Source of the DNA: Gemmatimonadota bacterium
Lineage (GTDB): Bacteria; Gemmatimonadota; Gemmatimonadetes; Gemmatimonadales; Gemmatimonadaceae
Assembly (NCBI GenBank): GCA_003142495.1
Contig: PLMM01000072.1
Coordinates: 1-6,339, forward strand
Reading direction: 5' to 3'
Length of the DNA stretch: 6,339 nt
A program made the position numbers and the translations under genes. Of the stretch, positions 1 through 6,339 are shown piece after piece (position 1 is the first letter of the stretch; each line of letters opens with the position of its first letter). The notes below the pieces were generated by a model. The model saw only the letters and a program-made list of their open reading frames with translations, was not told the origin of the DNA and did not search any database.

Positions 1-139
1 TCTTACCCGATCCGTTGCGCCCGAGCAGGGCGAGGACCTCTTCTCGGCCGAGCGAAAAGGAAACGTCGGCGAGCACTGGCGCGCCGCGCTTGAACTCGCG
101 TGAGACGCCGCGGAAGTCGAGTACGGGCGTCGTTGTCAT
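1..139 (-). CDS. ABC transporter ATP-binding protein, N-terminal part (cut by window edge)
   Basis: Only the first 46 codons are present; the gene continues beyond the left edge. The translation begins MTTTPVLDFRGVSREF and reaches a Walker A P-loop, GRNGSGK, at residues 40-46 (positions 2-22), preceded by the usual strand pattern PVLADVSFSL...EEVLALLG of ABC ATPases. The protein would bind and hydrolyse ATP in the cytoplasm to drive a membrane permease that is not in the window; the transported substrate cannot be told. The ATG at 137-139 shares 4 bases (ATGA) with the stop of the GntR-type regulator gene, so translation is probably coupled. An AAGGA ribosome site lies six bases upstream inside the regulator gene, which supports this start. 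A GntR regulator directly upstream of an ABC ATPase is the YtrA/YtrB arrangement, so the regulator probably controls this transporter. The Q-loop, signature and Walker B motifs fall outside the window. Confidence 0.92.
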   Translation of the reverse strand, partial: MTTTPVLDFRGVSREFKRGAPVLADVSFSLGREEVLALLGRNGSGK

Positions 140-549
140 AACGATTCCTTCCGGCGCGATTGCGCCGGTTGATCTGTGAGATCGCGATCCGCGTCGGCCA
201 GGAGCTTCAGCACGTCCGCGTAGCGGCAACCGGCGAGATAGGCCTGTGAGAGGAGTGCGCGCGCAGCATCCAGCACCTGCGTATTCCGCGTCGCGCGCGA
301 CACTTTGGGGAGGCGCGCGCACACGAACGTCCCACGTCCGCGCTGCGACTCGATGTAGCCGAGCGCCTCGAGCTCGTCGTATGCCTTCTTCACGGTGAGT
401 GGAGCGATGACGAGCTGCTCGCTCAGCTCGCGGTGCGAAGGGAGCCGGTCACCACTCGTGAGCCGTCCGCCGGCAATAGCGTCCGTGATCTGCCGCATGA
501 CCTGGCGATAGATGGGGAGGTCGTCTCCCGCACTGATGACGATGTGCAT
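136..549 (-). CDS. GntR-family transcriptional regulator, YtrA-type (short)
   Basis: This 137-residue protein has an N-terminal GntR winged helix-turn-helix at about residues 10-78. It shows the typical LPIYRQVMRQI first helix, a GDRLPSHRELSEQLVIAPLTVKKAYDELEALGYIESQ recognition region and a GRGTFV wing. Only about 55 residues follow, predicted mostly helical (VLDAARALLSQAYLAGC...DVLKLLADA). There is no UTRA, FCD or aminotransferase domain, so it fits the short YtrA subfamily, whose members usually repress an adjacent ABC transporter operon. The next gene is an ABC ATPase overlapping it by 4 bases, which agrees. The ATG at 547-549 is chosen because the protein then starts as family members do. 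No Shine-Dalgarno precedes it; a perfect inverted repeat abuts the start codon instead, suggesting autoregulation and a very short leader. The inducing signal is unknown. Confidence 0.95.
   Translation of the reverse strand: MHIVISAGDDLPIYRQVMRQITDAIAGGRLTSGDRLPSHRELSEQLVIAPLTVKKAYDELEALGYIESQRGRGTFVCARLPKVSRATRNTQVLDAARALLSQAYLAGCRYADVLKLLADADRDLTDQPAQSRRKESL
146..150 (-). promoter_or_regulatory. Ribosome binding site of the ABC ATPase gene
   Basis: On the minus strand AAGGA ends six bases before the ATG at 139. It lies inside the last codons of the GntR-type gene and supports translation of the ATPase from the ATGA overlap. Confidence 0.6.
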
Positions 550-550
550 T

Positions 551-576
551 AAGTGATATATATGAGTATATCACTT
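551..576. promoter_or_regulatory. Candidate operator of the GntR/YtrA-type regulator, overlapping its promoter
   Basis: A perfect 10-bp inverted repeat, AAGTGATATA (551-560) and TATATCACTT (567-576), flanks a 6-bp spacer (TATGAG). It is AT-rich in a GC-rich setting and ends one base before the regulator's ATG at 549. On the minus strand a TATACT -10-like hexamer (565-570) lies within it; the matching -35 is unclear. If that is the -10, transcription starts about ten bases before the start codon, so bound regulator would cover the core promoter. The outer AGTGAT/ATCACT half-sites resemble the AGTGTA/TACACT pattern known for YtrA-type sites, from memory. The rest of the gap to the preceding gene's stop (577-610) shows no terminator hairpin. 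Confidence 0.75.
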
Positions 577-610
577 CCCCGGCAACCCTCGGTCGAATGC
601 GAGCGGCTAT

Positions 611-2140
611 CTAGCCTCGAGGCCCCTTCAAGCGCTCGCGCGAATGCCTGCGATTCGGCTCCTTCGCGAGCGTCGCTCGATACTCCACCCTCGCCTCGCT
701 CGGCCGCCCGAGTACCACGAGCATATCGCCCAGCAACTCACGCGCGGGCGCGAGCGGCCCCGGCGTCACGGCGCTCTTCTCAGTCAAGTCCTCTCGCGCC
801 GCAGCCTCGCGCATGTGCGTCAACGCCTCGCCCTCCCGATGCTCGGCGAGATCGAGCCACGCGCGCGCGCCGAGCCGCTCGATCGCCACCTGCTCCGCCC
901 AATATCCTTCGCCGCTCGCGCGCAGCCGCTGCTCGATCGACGCGAGCGAATCGATAGCGGCCCGCGCGCGCTCCAAGTCGCCCGTGTGCGAGGCGCCGAG
1001 GGCGCGCGCGAAGTAGGTCATGGCCTCCGTGTAGGGGAAGGCACTCGCGTGCGGCTCGAGCGCGGCCGCCTCCGCCCACGCATCGCGCGCGAGCACCCAG
1101 CGTGCGGGAATCGCCGCGAGCGCGAACACGCCCGCGGATCCCGGCGCCGCGCCGGTGATCGCGACGGGATCGAAGCGCGCAGCGATCGCGGGAAGGCCGT
1201 CGAGCAGCGCCTTCGCCTCGGCGTCCTTCCCCATTTGCAGGTAGGCATACATCTCGTAGTCGGCGGCGTGCAGCGCCTCCGCCATCGAGCCGTCGCGCAG
1301 CGCAACCGTCATCGACTGCGCATTCGCGTTCGCCGATTCGCTCCACATTCCCAGTCGCGTGAAGGTGTGCGATGGCATGTGCAGCGCATGCGCGGCGCAG
1401 GGCGCGATGCTCGCGTAGCGCTCTGCCGCTGCGCGCGCCCGCGCCGCGAGCGGTGGCGCGTCGTAAGTATGGATGATGTAGTGCGCGAGCCCAGGATGAT
1501 TGGGCTGCTTCTCCCACAGCGGCTCGAGTATGGCTCCGGCCTTCAGCTGATTCGCGTACGTCTTGTCTGTTGGCGACGCGGACGCGGTGAGCGACAGCGC
1601 GTGGAAGATCATCGCCTCGGTGTCGGCCGGCTGCCGCATCACGAGCTCGCCCATCGCGCGCTCGTACGCGGCGACGCGCGTGCGCTGATCCACGTGCTCG
1701 TAGTCGTTGAAGAGCGTCGCGACAGCATCGATGTAGCCGCGCTCACGCTCCGACGCGCGAGAGCCTAGTCGCTGCGCCGCACTCGCAGCCTCACGACCCG
1801 CCTTCAGCACGGCAACCGGCCGATTCCCCGGCGCCATCGGATTTGTCCAGCGACTGAGCGCGATTCCCCAGTACGCCATCGCGCACGTCGAGTCACTCGC
1901 GAGCACTGCGTCGAATCCTTTGATCGACGCGCCGAACTCGAAGGAGTGCAGCAGTGCCACCGCGCGATCGAATTGCGGCGCGACGCTGGCGCTGCACGTC
2001 GTCGCGAAATGCACGGTGCCGAGCCGTCCGTCACCCGTGCCGCCCGCCTTGGTGCAGGCCTGTGCAAGCGTGTCGAACGACCACAGCGAGACGAGTGCGA
2101 CAGCAACAGCAACGGGTGAGCGTGTCATGAGCCTCCTCAT
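611..2140 (-). CDS. Exported tetratricopeptide-repeat-like protein with conserved-type histidine motifs
   Basis: This 509-residue protein opens with a signal peptide: MRRLMTRS, then a hydrophobic stretch at about 9-20, then an AQA site before C29. AxA fits signal peptidase I better than a lipobox, since position -3 is alanine, but a lipoprotein is not excluded. The mature part is helical with TPR-like units, for example ALLHSFEFGASIKGFDAVL...CAMAYWGIAL (62-95), a region near 285-315, and C-terminal units at 370-400 and 465-495. The centre has HPGLAHYIIHTYDAP (215-229) and HALHMPSHTF (251-260), placing H215, H220, H224, H251, H254 and H258 close together. From memory, these motifs recur in a family of bacterial TPR proteins of unknown function. 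Cysteines are C29, C49, C86 and C248. The gene follows the kinase gene by 21 bases, suggesting one operon. An alternative ATG at 2126-2128 (residue 5) has a stronger ribosome site. Molecular function unknown. Confidence 0.9.
   Translation of the reverse strand: MRRLMTRSPVAVAVALVSLWSFDTLAQACTKAGGTGDGRLGTVHFATTCSASVAPQFDRAVALLHSFEFGASIKGFDAVLASDSTCAMAYWGIALSRWTNPMAPGNRPVAVLKAGREAASAAQRLGSRASERERGYIDAVATLFNDYEHVDQRTRVAAYERAMGELVMRQPADTEAMIFHALSLTASASPTDKTYANQLKAGAILEPLWEKQPNHPGLAHYIIHTYDAPPLAARARAAAERYASIAPCAAHALHMPSHTFTRLGMWSESANANAQSMTVALRDGSMAEALHAADYEMYAYLQMGKDAEAKALLDGLPAIAARFDPVAITGAAPGSAGVFALAAIPARWVLARDAWAEAAALEPHASAFPYTEAMTYFARALGASHTGDLERARAAIDSLASIEQRLRASGEGYWAEQVAIERLGARAWLDLAEHREGEALTHMREAAAREDLTEKSAVTPGPLAPARELLGDMLVVLGRPSEARVEYRATLAKEPNRRHSRERLKGPRG
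2132..2137 (-). promoter_or_regulatory. Shine-Dalgarno AGGAGG bearing on the start of the exported TPR protein
   Basis: On the minus strand AGGAGG forms codons 2-3 of the longer reading (ATG at 2140) and lies three bases before a second in-frame ATG at 2126-2128. The spacing is short, but the match is the best in the area. The upstream ATG has only a GAAGAG about 13 bases away. The real start may therefore be 2128, giving 505 residues and leaving the signal peptide intact. Confidence 0.45.
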
Positions 2141-2161
2141 TACGGGCGGCAGCTCTTCACG

Positions 2162-5059
2162 CTACCGCTTCCCCTTCTGCATCACCGCGAGCCGTGCACT
2201 CGCCGCATCGGCCTCCTGCGCCAACAACGGATGCGAGGTTCGATACTTCATCAGCACGTTGCGCCCGTCTCGCACCGGCGCCTCCGCGCTGTCCGCCTGT
2301 CCGAGCGCGAGAAAGCACTCTCCCAACACGAGCTCCGACTCTCCAGTGCGCCAATGATCCGCGCCCTGCCGCTCGCTACTCATCGCCGCCGCCGATCGCA
2401 TCACCGGGAGCGCCTCCGCCGCGCGATGCGTGCCGAGGAGCACGCGGCCCAACCCTATTCGCCCCGGGACCACTGCGAGTCGCTCATCGGCGTTGTTCGT
2501 ATCCAGCTTGGCGAGCGCTTCTCGCAGGAACGGCTCCGCTTCCGTGTTGCGGCCAGCCTCGCTGAGCGCTCGCCCAAGATTCACCGAGATGATGAGCGTC
2601 CCCCTCGCGTCAGCGCCCGCTACGCGATGACTCATCGCCAACGCCTGGCGAAGCAGTACGACCGCGCTGTCGGGGCGCCCCTCCAGCCGCATCACCACGG
2701 CAATCTCATTGAGGTCGAAGCCGACATCGATGTGCTCGGGACCGCGAAGCGCGAGATCTATCTTGAGCGCCTGCTGCAGCAGTCGCTCAGCTTCGTCGAA
2801 ATCTCCGCGCTCGCGCACGATCAGTGCGAGATTCGAGAGGTTCGCACTCACCGCCTCGTGATTTTCGCCGAACAATCGTCGATTGATCGCCAAGGCCTGG
2901 CGCAGCATCGTGTCCGCTTCACCCAGGCGGCCGAGCTTAAAGAGCAATTGCCCCAGATCGTTGAGCGTCAGCGACACGCTCCGATGGTTGCTGCCAAGGG
3001 TCTTGCGCTCGATTGCGAGCGCCCGGCGATCGTCGCGCTCCGCGTCCGCGTAGCGACCGAGATTCTCCTCTGCCACTGCAATGTCATGGATCGTCTCGGC
3101 CGTCGCCGGATGCTCCTCACCCAAACGCCGGGTCCGTATCGCAAGTGCGATCTGATACTGCGGAATCGCCTCGGTGTCCGCGCCCTTCGAGTGCAACATC
3201 CGTCCGAGATAGTCGCGGCTCGCCGCAACCGTGAGGTCGCTGTCCCCGTACATCCCGCGCCGCATCGCGAGCGCCTGGCGAAAGAGCGGCTCCGACTTGT
3301 CGAACTGATCTCGATTCTCGTATAGCTCGGCGAGATGCTCGAGACTCTCCGCGGTCGCGGCGTTGCGATCGCCGAACAACCTCCGGCGCATCGCGAGCCC
3401 ATCGCTGAGCAGTGAGTCCGCCTCATCGAGGCTGTCCTCCTGCATCAGCACCTCGCCCAGCCGATCCATCGCTTCCGCCACGGACGCATTGTTTCCACGA
3501 TAAAGTGCACGTCGCGCCACGAGGGAGCTTCGCAGCTCGCTCGTGGCCTTGTCGTACACGCCAAGATTCGCGTAGACACGCCCCAACGCGCCGCGCAGCT
3601 CGGCACGAACCTCCGGCTGATCGATCAGCGACGTATCCATGCGCATCGCGCCGCGATCGAGCAGCTCGCGCGCGGTGATGTTTCCCCGCCCCACTGGCGT
3701 CGGCGCGAACGGATCCGCCGCGCCGAACACGCTGACGAGATATTCCTCGACGGCAACGGCCTTTTTCGCCTCCGTCTCCGCGCGCCCGCGCAGCGTGCGC
3801 TCGCGCGCCGCCGCGCCGACGAGACCGATCGTCACGAGCACCGCGAGCGCGACGGGTATGCGATGGCGCCTCACGAACTTCGACGCGCGATACTTGAACG
3901 AGTCGGCGCGCGCACTCACCGGCTCGTGATTCAGGTAGTGCCGAACATCTTCCTCCAGCGCGCCAACGGTCGCATAGCGCTCGGCCGGATCCTTCTTGAG
4001 CGTCTTCGCCACGATGTTGTCGAGATCGCCCGAGAAAATCCGATGCAGCTTCTCCGGCGATGCATCGCGCGCCGCCGCCAGCCGCTGCGCCTCATGCGGG
4101 GTCAGCTCCGCGCTCGGGGAAACCGCGCGCGAGAGCTGGCCACTGTCCGTTTTGAGAATCGCGACGACATGCTCGGCGGGCGTGTGCGCGCCGGAGCTCG
4201 TTGGGTGCCGCCCCGCGAGCAGCTCGTAGAGAATGACGCCCAGGCCGTAGACGTCGGTCGCGGTGGTGATGGGCTCGCCCTTGATCTGCTCGGGCGCAGC
4301 GTACTTGTAGGTAAAAACGCCGTCGTGCGCGCCGGTCAACGCACTCGATGTCGCACCGCCCTCCTCGAGCAGCTTCGCGATGCCGAAGTCGAGCAGCTTC
4401 ACCGTGCCGTCGTTCGTGACGAGAATGTTCGCGGGCTTCAGGTCGCGATGCACGATGAAGCTCGCGTGCGCGTGCGCGACCGCGGCGAGCACCTGCTGAA
4501 AGAGGCGCAGCCGCGCATCGATCGTGAGCTTCCGCGCGTCGCACCATTCGTCGATCGGCTTGCCGTCGATGAACTCGAGCACGAGATACGGGAGCCCGGA
4601 TGGACTGACCCCGGCATCGAGGAGGCGCGCGATGTTGGGATGCGTGAGGCGCGCGAGCACACTTCCCTCGCGGCGAAAGCGCTCCTCGCCAACGGGGCCC
4701 GCAACCGCGAGGCTCAGCAGCTTGATCGCGGCGACGCCCTCGAAACGGCCGTCGCTTCTGCGCGCCATCCACACGGAGCCCATGCCGCCCTGGCCGAGCG
4801 GTCCTTCGAGGACGTAGGCGCCGAGCGTTTGGCCGGCGAGCGTGGACGTTGCGGGCATGCGGGGCGCGACCCCTGTGCTCAGGAAGTCATCCGCGATGCC
4901 GGCCTCGCGATCGAGCAGCGCCTCGAGCTCCGCAGCCATCTCCGGATTCTCGAGGCGTCGCTCGGCGATCCACTGCGCGCGATCACCGGCCGGCATTTCG
5001 AGCGCCTCGTCGAGCAAGCGGCTGAGTGCAGCCCATTCTTCCCGATTGAGCTGGGTCAT
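2162..5059 (-). CDS. Transmembrane Hanks-type serine/threonine protein kinase with TPR array
   Basis: From the ATG at 5057-5059 the protein has 965 residues. A helical N-terminal segment (1-65) is typical of TPR kinases in this group. The kinase domain spans about 81-375 and looks active: glycine loop GQGGMG (89-94), lysine K113 in AIK, helix-C glutamate E131, HRDLKPAN (204-211), DFG (224-226), APE (255-257), TDVYGLG (268-274) and R361. A hydrophobic segment at 401-417 follows RRHR, so it is membrane anchored. Basic residues also follow the segment (R419-K433), so which side the C-terminus lies on is uncertain. After EEYLVSVFGAADP come ten TPR units of exactly 42 residues (about 480-910) with kinesin-light-chain-type consensus (LAxxRRLxG...H), plus one degenerate unit. 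It presumably phosphorylates Ser/Thr of unknown targets. A TTG at 5096-5098 would add 13 residues but has no ribosome site and poorer family fit. Confidence 0.97.
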   Translation of the reverse strand: MTQLNREEWAALSRLLDEALEMPAGDRAQWIAERRLENPEMAAELEALLDREAGIADDFLSTGVAPRMPATSTLAGQTLGAYVLEGPLGQGGMGSVWMARRSDGRFEGVAAIKLLSLAVAGPVGEERFRREGSVLARLTHPNIARLLDAGVSPSGLPYLVLEFIDGKPIDEWCDARKLTIDARLRLFQQVLAAVAHAHASFIVHRDLKPANILVTNDGTVKLLDFGIAKLLEEGGATSSALTGAHDGVFTYKYAAPEQIKGEPITTATDVYGLGVILYELLAGRHPTSSGAHTPAEHVVAILKTDSGQLSRAVSPSAELTPHEAQRLAAARDASPEKLHRIFSGDLDNIVAKTLKKDPAERYATVGALEEDVRHYLNHEPVSARADSFKYRASKFVRRHRIPVALAVLVTIGLVGAAARERTLRGRAETEAKKAVAVEEYLVSVFGAADPFAPTPVGRGNITARELLDRGAMRMDTSLIDQPEVRAELRGALGRVYANLGVYDKATSELRSSLVARRALYRGNNASVAEAMDRLGEVLMQEDSLDEADSLLSDGLAMRRRLFGDRNAATAESLEHLAELYENRDQFDKSEPLFRQALAMRRGMYGDSDLTVAASRDYLGRMLHSKGADTEAIPQYQIALAIRTRRLGEEHPATAETIHDIAVAEENLGRYADAERDDRRALAIERKTLGSNHRSVSLTLNDLGQLLFKLGRLGEADTMLRQALAINRRLFGENHEAVSANLSNLALIVRERGDFDEAERLLQQALKIDLALRGPEHIDVGFDLNEIAVVMRLEGRPDSAVVLLRQALAMSHRVAGADARGTLIISVNLGRALSEAGRNTEAEPFLREALAKLDTNNADERLAVVPGRIGLGRVLLGTHRAAEALPVMRSAAAMSSERQGADHWRTGESELVLGECFLALGQADSAEAPVRDGRNVLMKYRTSHPLLAQEADAASARLAVMQKGKR

Positions 5060-5205
5060 CGTCTGCGCAAGCTGGGCTACTCCTGTGGGCGAGTGCAAAG
5101 TGTTCTCGAATCCAACCAGTTGACCAATGATCTACGCTGACGACGACCTTCGCCAGTTCGAGGCTAACGGCGCCGCGCCGCTCCCCGCTGCAGCCAATCC
5201 ACGTC

Positions 5206-5256
5206 TTGCTTTACTACACAAAGTACTTTAGACTAACCCGAGACAAGCGTTGCCAA
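5206..5256. promoter_or_regulatory. Candidate divergent promoter/operator island
   Basis: An AT-rich island lies in the gap between the divergently oriented kinase gene and small membrane protein gene. On the plus strand TTGCTT (5206-5211) and TAGACT (5229-5234), 17 bp apart, could be a sigma70-like promoter 50 bp before the membrane protein. On the minus strand TTGGCA (5251-5256) and TCTAAA (5227-5232), 18 bp apart, could serve the kinase unit. The perfect palindrome AAAGTACTTT (5220-5229) and a second dyad, TACT-N6-AGTA (5212-5225), sit within these elements, where a repressor could block both. The rest of the gap (5060-5205 and 5257-5277) shows nothing convincing. Confidence 0.4.
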
Positions 5257-5277
5257 CGGCCATAAACCCGTTTCCGC

Positions 5278-5281
5278 GAGG
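5278..5281 (+). promoter_or_regulatory. Weak ribosome binding site of the small membrane protein
   Basis: GAGG lies three bases before the ATG at 5285. The spacing is shorter than usual, but it is the only Shine-Dalgarno-like stretch here and supports this start. Confidence 0.4.
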
Positions 5282-5284
5282 CAA

Positions 5285-5578
5285 ATGACATTCTCTCAGC
5301 TGATCAAGCAACCGAGCGCCTTCCTTCCCGTGGCGATGTCGCTCCTCGCCCTCGTCACCGTGCTCGGCACCATCGCGATCTTCGGTGTCCCCCACCACGC
5401 CGACGAAGGAAGCGCCGCGCACATCTTCCAACTGCTCATCGTCGCGCAGCTGCCGATCGTCGCGTTTTTCGCGATCAAGTGGGTGCCGCAGGAGCGCACC
5501 CCTGCGCTTTGCGTTCTCGCGTTGCAGGCCAGCGCGGGCATCGCCGCGCTCGCGCCCGTGTACTTGTTACATCTCTAG
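5285..5578 (+). CDS. Small three-helix membrane protein of unknown function
   Basis: The 97-residue protein has three hydrophobic segments, at about residues 11-34 (SAFLPVAMSLLALVTVLGTIAIFG), 47-66 (IFQLLIVAQLPIVAFFAIKW) and 74-94. The first loop carries HHADEGSAAHIFQLL and the second a short KWVPQERTP. The polar HADEG(S/T)AAH-type loop reads like a conserved motif that I associate, from memory, with short hypothetical membrane proteins of several phyla; no function is known to me. It is the only plus-strand gene. It is divergent from the kinase gene across a 186-225 bp gap with a possible shared control region, and its stop lies 14 bases from the stop of the convergent gene to the right. Membrane-protein amino-acid composition and a TAG stop right after the third helix argue that it is real. 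The same stretch in other frames gives no plausible protein. Confidence 0.82.
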   Translation: MTFSQLIKQPSAFLPVAMSLLALVTVLGTIAIFGVPHHADEGSAAHIFQLLIVAQLPIVAFFAIKWVPQERTPALCVLALQASAGIAALAPVYLLHL

Positions 5579-5592
5579 CCGCATACGCCGCC

Positions 5593-6339
5593 CTAAAAAG
5601 TCTCCCACGCAAATCCCCCGTCCACAAAATCCAGCCGCCGCTTCACCGGATCGAGCCGCAGGATCACCGTCCCTCCAATGCGCTGCGCACGCCCCCGCAC
5701 CGCTATGTCATCGACGCCGTCACCATCCTCGTCGAGCGCGCCCAGCGCCTCGTGCACCTTGAAGCGCAAATCGCTCACGCGCAGCGGCGTGATCTTCCCC
5801 GCCGTGTCGACCAGCACCGCGATCTGATGGTAGTACTCGTAGTCGCCCGCCCACTGCGCCACGAAGAGCATCGCGCGCGACTTGCCGAAGCACCCTATCG
5901 CCTGCGTCTTCTGCGCGTGCAGCAGCTTCATCAGCCGCGGCACCATCCTTACGGTGTCGCTCTGTAATACGGTGAGCAGCGAGTCCTTCACCACCTGCAG
6001 CCGCGCGGCGAGCTCCAGACTGATGCTGTCGCGCTCGCAGCTGTCCACCACCGGCGGAAGCGCGCTGTCCGCGTGCACCGCGAGCGCGACGAGCGGCGAC
6101 TTCCTCTTCGCGAGCGAATCGACGTGCGGTGGCACCGCGAGCACCGCGACGATCCGCCCGTTCCACTGGTCGAACGACTGCACCGTCGCGTCATCCTGCC
6201 CCCACGAGCCGTGCAGCCGAAAGCGATCGCCGATGTGCACGGGCGACAGCTCCTTCACCGCCTCTTCGTACGCGCGCACGCGCGCCGGCGTCTTGAGCGG
6301 CGCGTCGACGCGCCCGATGTCCGCGAGCACCCTCTTCGC
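5593..6339 (-). CDS. Unrecognised protein, C-terminal part (cut by window edge), with DxDxDG loop
   Basis: The reading frame is open to the right edge, giving 248 visible residues. The first possible start inside the window, a GTG at 6328-6330, has no properly spaced ribosome site, so the true start probably lies outside. The visible part begins AKRVLADIGRVDAPLKTPARVRAYEEAVKEL, with no signal peptide or membrane segment seen. Near the C-terminus LDEDGDGVDDIAVRG (coded at 5692-5736) matches a calcium-binding-type DxDxDGxxD loop as in FG-GAP or EF-hand-like repeats. It is followed by strand-like TVILRLDPVKRRLDFVDGGFAWETF. A single such loop within beta-type sequence resembles one blade of an FG-GAP-like propeller, but I cannot name the family. 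It converges on the small membrane protein gene with 14 bases between stops and no hairpin there. Confidence 0.8.
   Translation of the reverse strand, partial: AKRVLADIGRVDAPLKTPARVRAYEEAVKELSPVHIGDRFRLHGSWGQDDATVQSFDQWNGRIVAVLAVPPHVDSLAKRKSPLVALAVHADSALPPVVDSCERDSISLELAARLQVVKDSLLTVLQSDTVRMVPRLMKLLHAQKTQAIGCFGKSRAMLFVAQWAGDYEYYHQIAVLVDTAGKITPLRVSDLRFKVHEALGALDEDGDGVDDIAVRGRAQRIGGTVILRLDPVKRRLDFVDGGFAWETF

Noticed and set aside
553..957. Plus-strand open frame starting inside the inverted repeat at 551-576
   Set aside because: Composition is Ser/Arg/Ala/Pro low complexity and it overlaps the TPR gene antisense; the AT-rich dyad explains the chance start.
644..1768. Plus-strand open frame (374 codons) opposite the exported TPR protein
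   Set aside because: Very arginine-rich, no recognisable domain or membrane segment; a shadow of the minus-strand gene.
2231..3325. Plus-strand open frame (364 codons) opposite the TPR array
   Set aside because: Antisense shadow of the repeat region; no start context or protein-like composition.
5111..5128. CAAC-CA-GTTG dyad just upstream of the kinase gene
   Set aside because: Arms are only four bases, which is expected by chance; candidate -35/-10 boxes there (TTGGTC/AACACT) match the consensus poorly.
3863..5140. Long plus-strand open frame (425 codons) opposite the kinase gene
   Set aside because: It lies antisense to clear kinase motifs, its translation is Arg/Ala/Glu-rich low-complexity without domains, and such frames are expected opposite GC-rich genes.
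5579..5640. Possible bidirectional terminator between the convergent stops
   Set aside because: No stem of useful length followed by a T-run could be formed by eye; only a short A-run at 5595-5599 is present.

Overview
This GC-rich window looks chromosomal and fits a soil-type bacterium such as a Gemmatimonadota (or Acidobacteriota) member. That is an inference from composition and from the Hanks-type kinase carrying a long kinesin-light-chain-like TPR array; no ribosomal marker is present to confirm it. Six protein-coding genes can be supported. Five are on the minus strand, one is on the plus strand, and the genes at both edges are cut by the window.

Left part (1-576): a YtrA-type GntR repressor gene overlaps by 4 bases (ATGA) the start of an ABC-transporter ATPase gene that runs off the left edge just after its Walker A motif. 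One base before the repressor start codon lies a perfect 10-bp inverted repeat with a 6-bp spacer (551-576). It is a strong candidate for the repressor's own operator and covers a possible -10 box.

Middle (611-5059 or 5098): a two-gene minus-strand unit. The first gene is a large transmembrane serine/threonine kinase with about ten TPR units in exact 42-residue register. Twenty-one bases later comes an exported TPR-like protein with an unusual conserved-looking histidine cluster. They are likely co-transcribed and may act in one signalling pathway at the cell envelope; the link is inferred from spacing and domain type only.

Right part (5060-6339): a 186-225 bp divergent intergenic region holds an AT-rich island with overlapping dyads and candidate promoters in both directions. 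It is followed by a small three-helix membrane protein on the plus strand. Convergent to that is the C-terminal part of an unrecognised protein with a DxDxDG loop, running off the right edge. No RNA gene, CRISPR array, insertion sequence or clear intrinsic terminator was seen.
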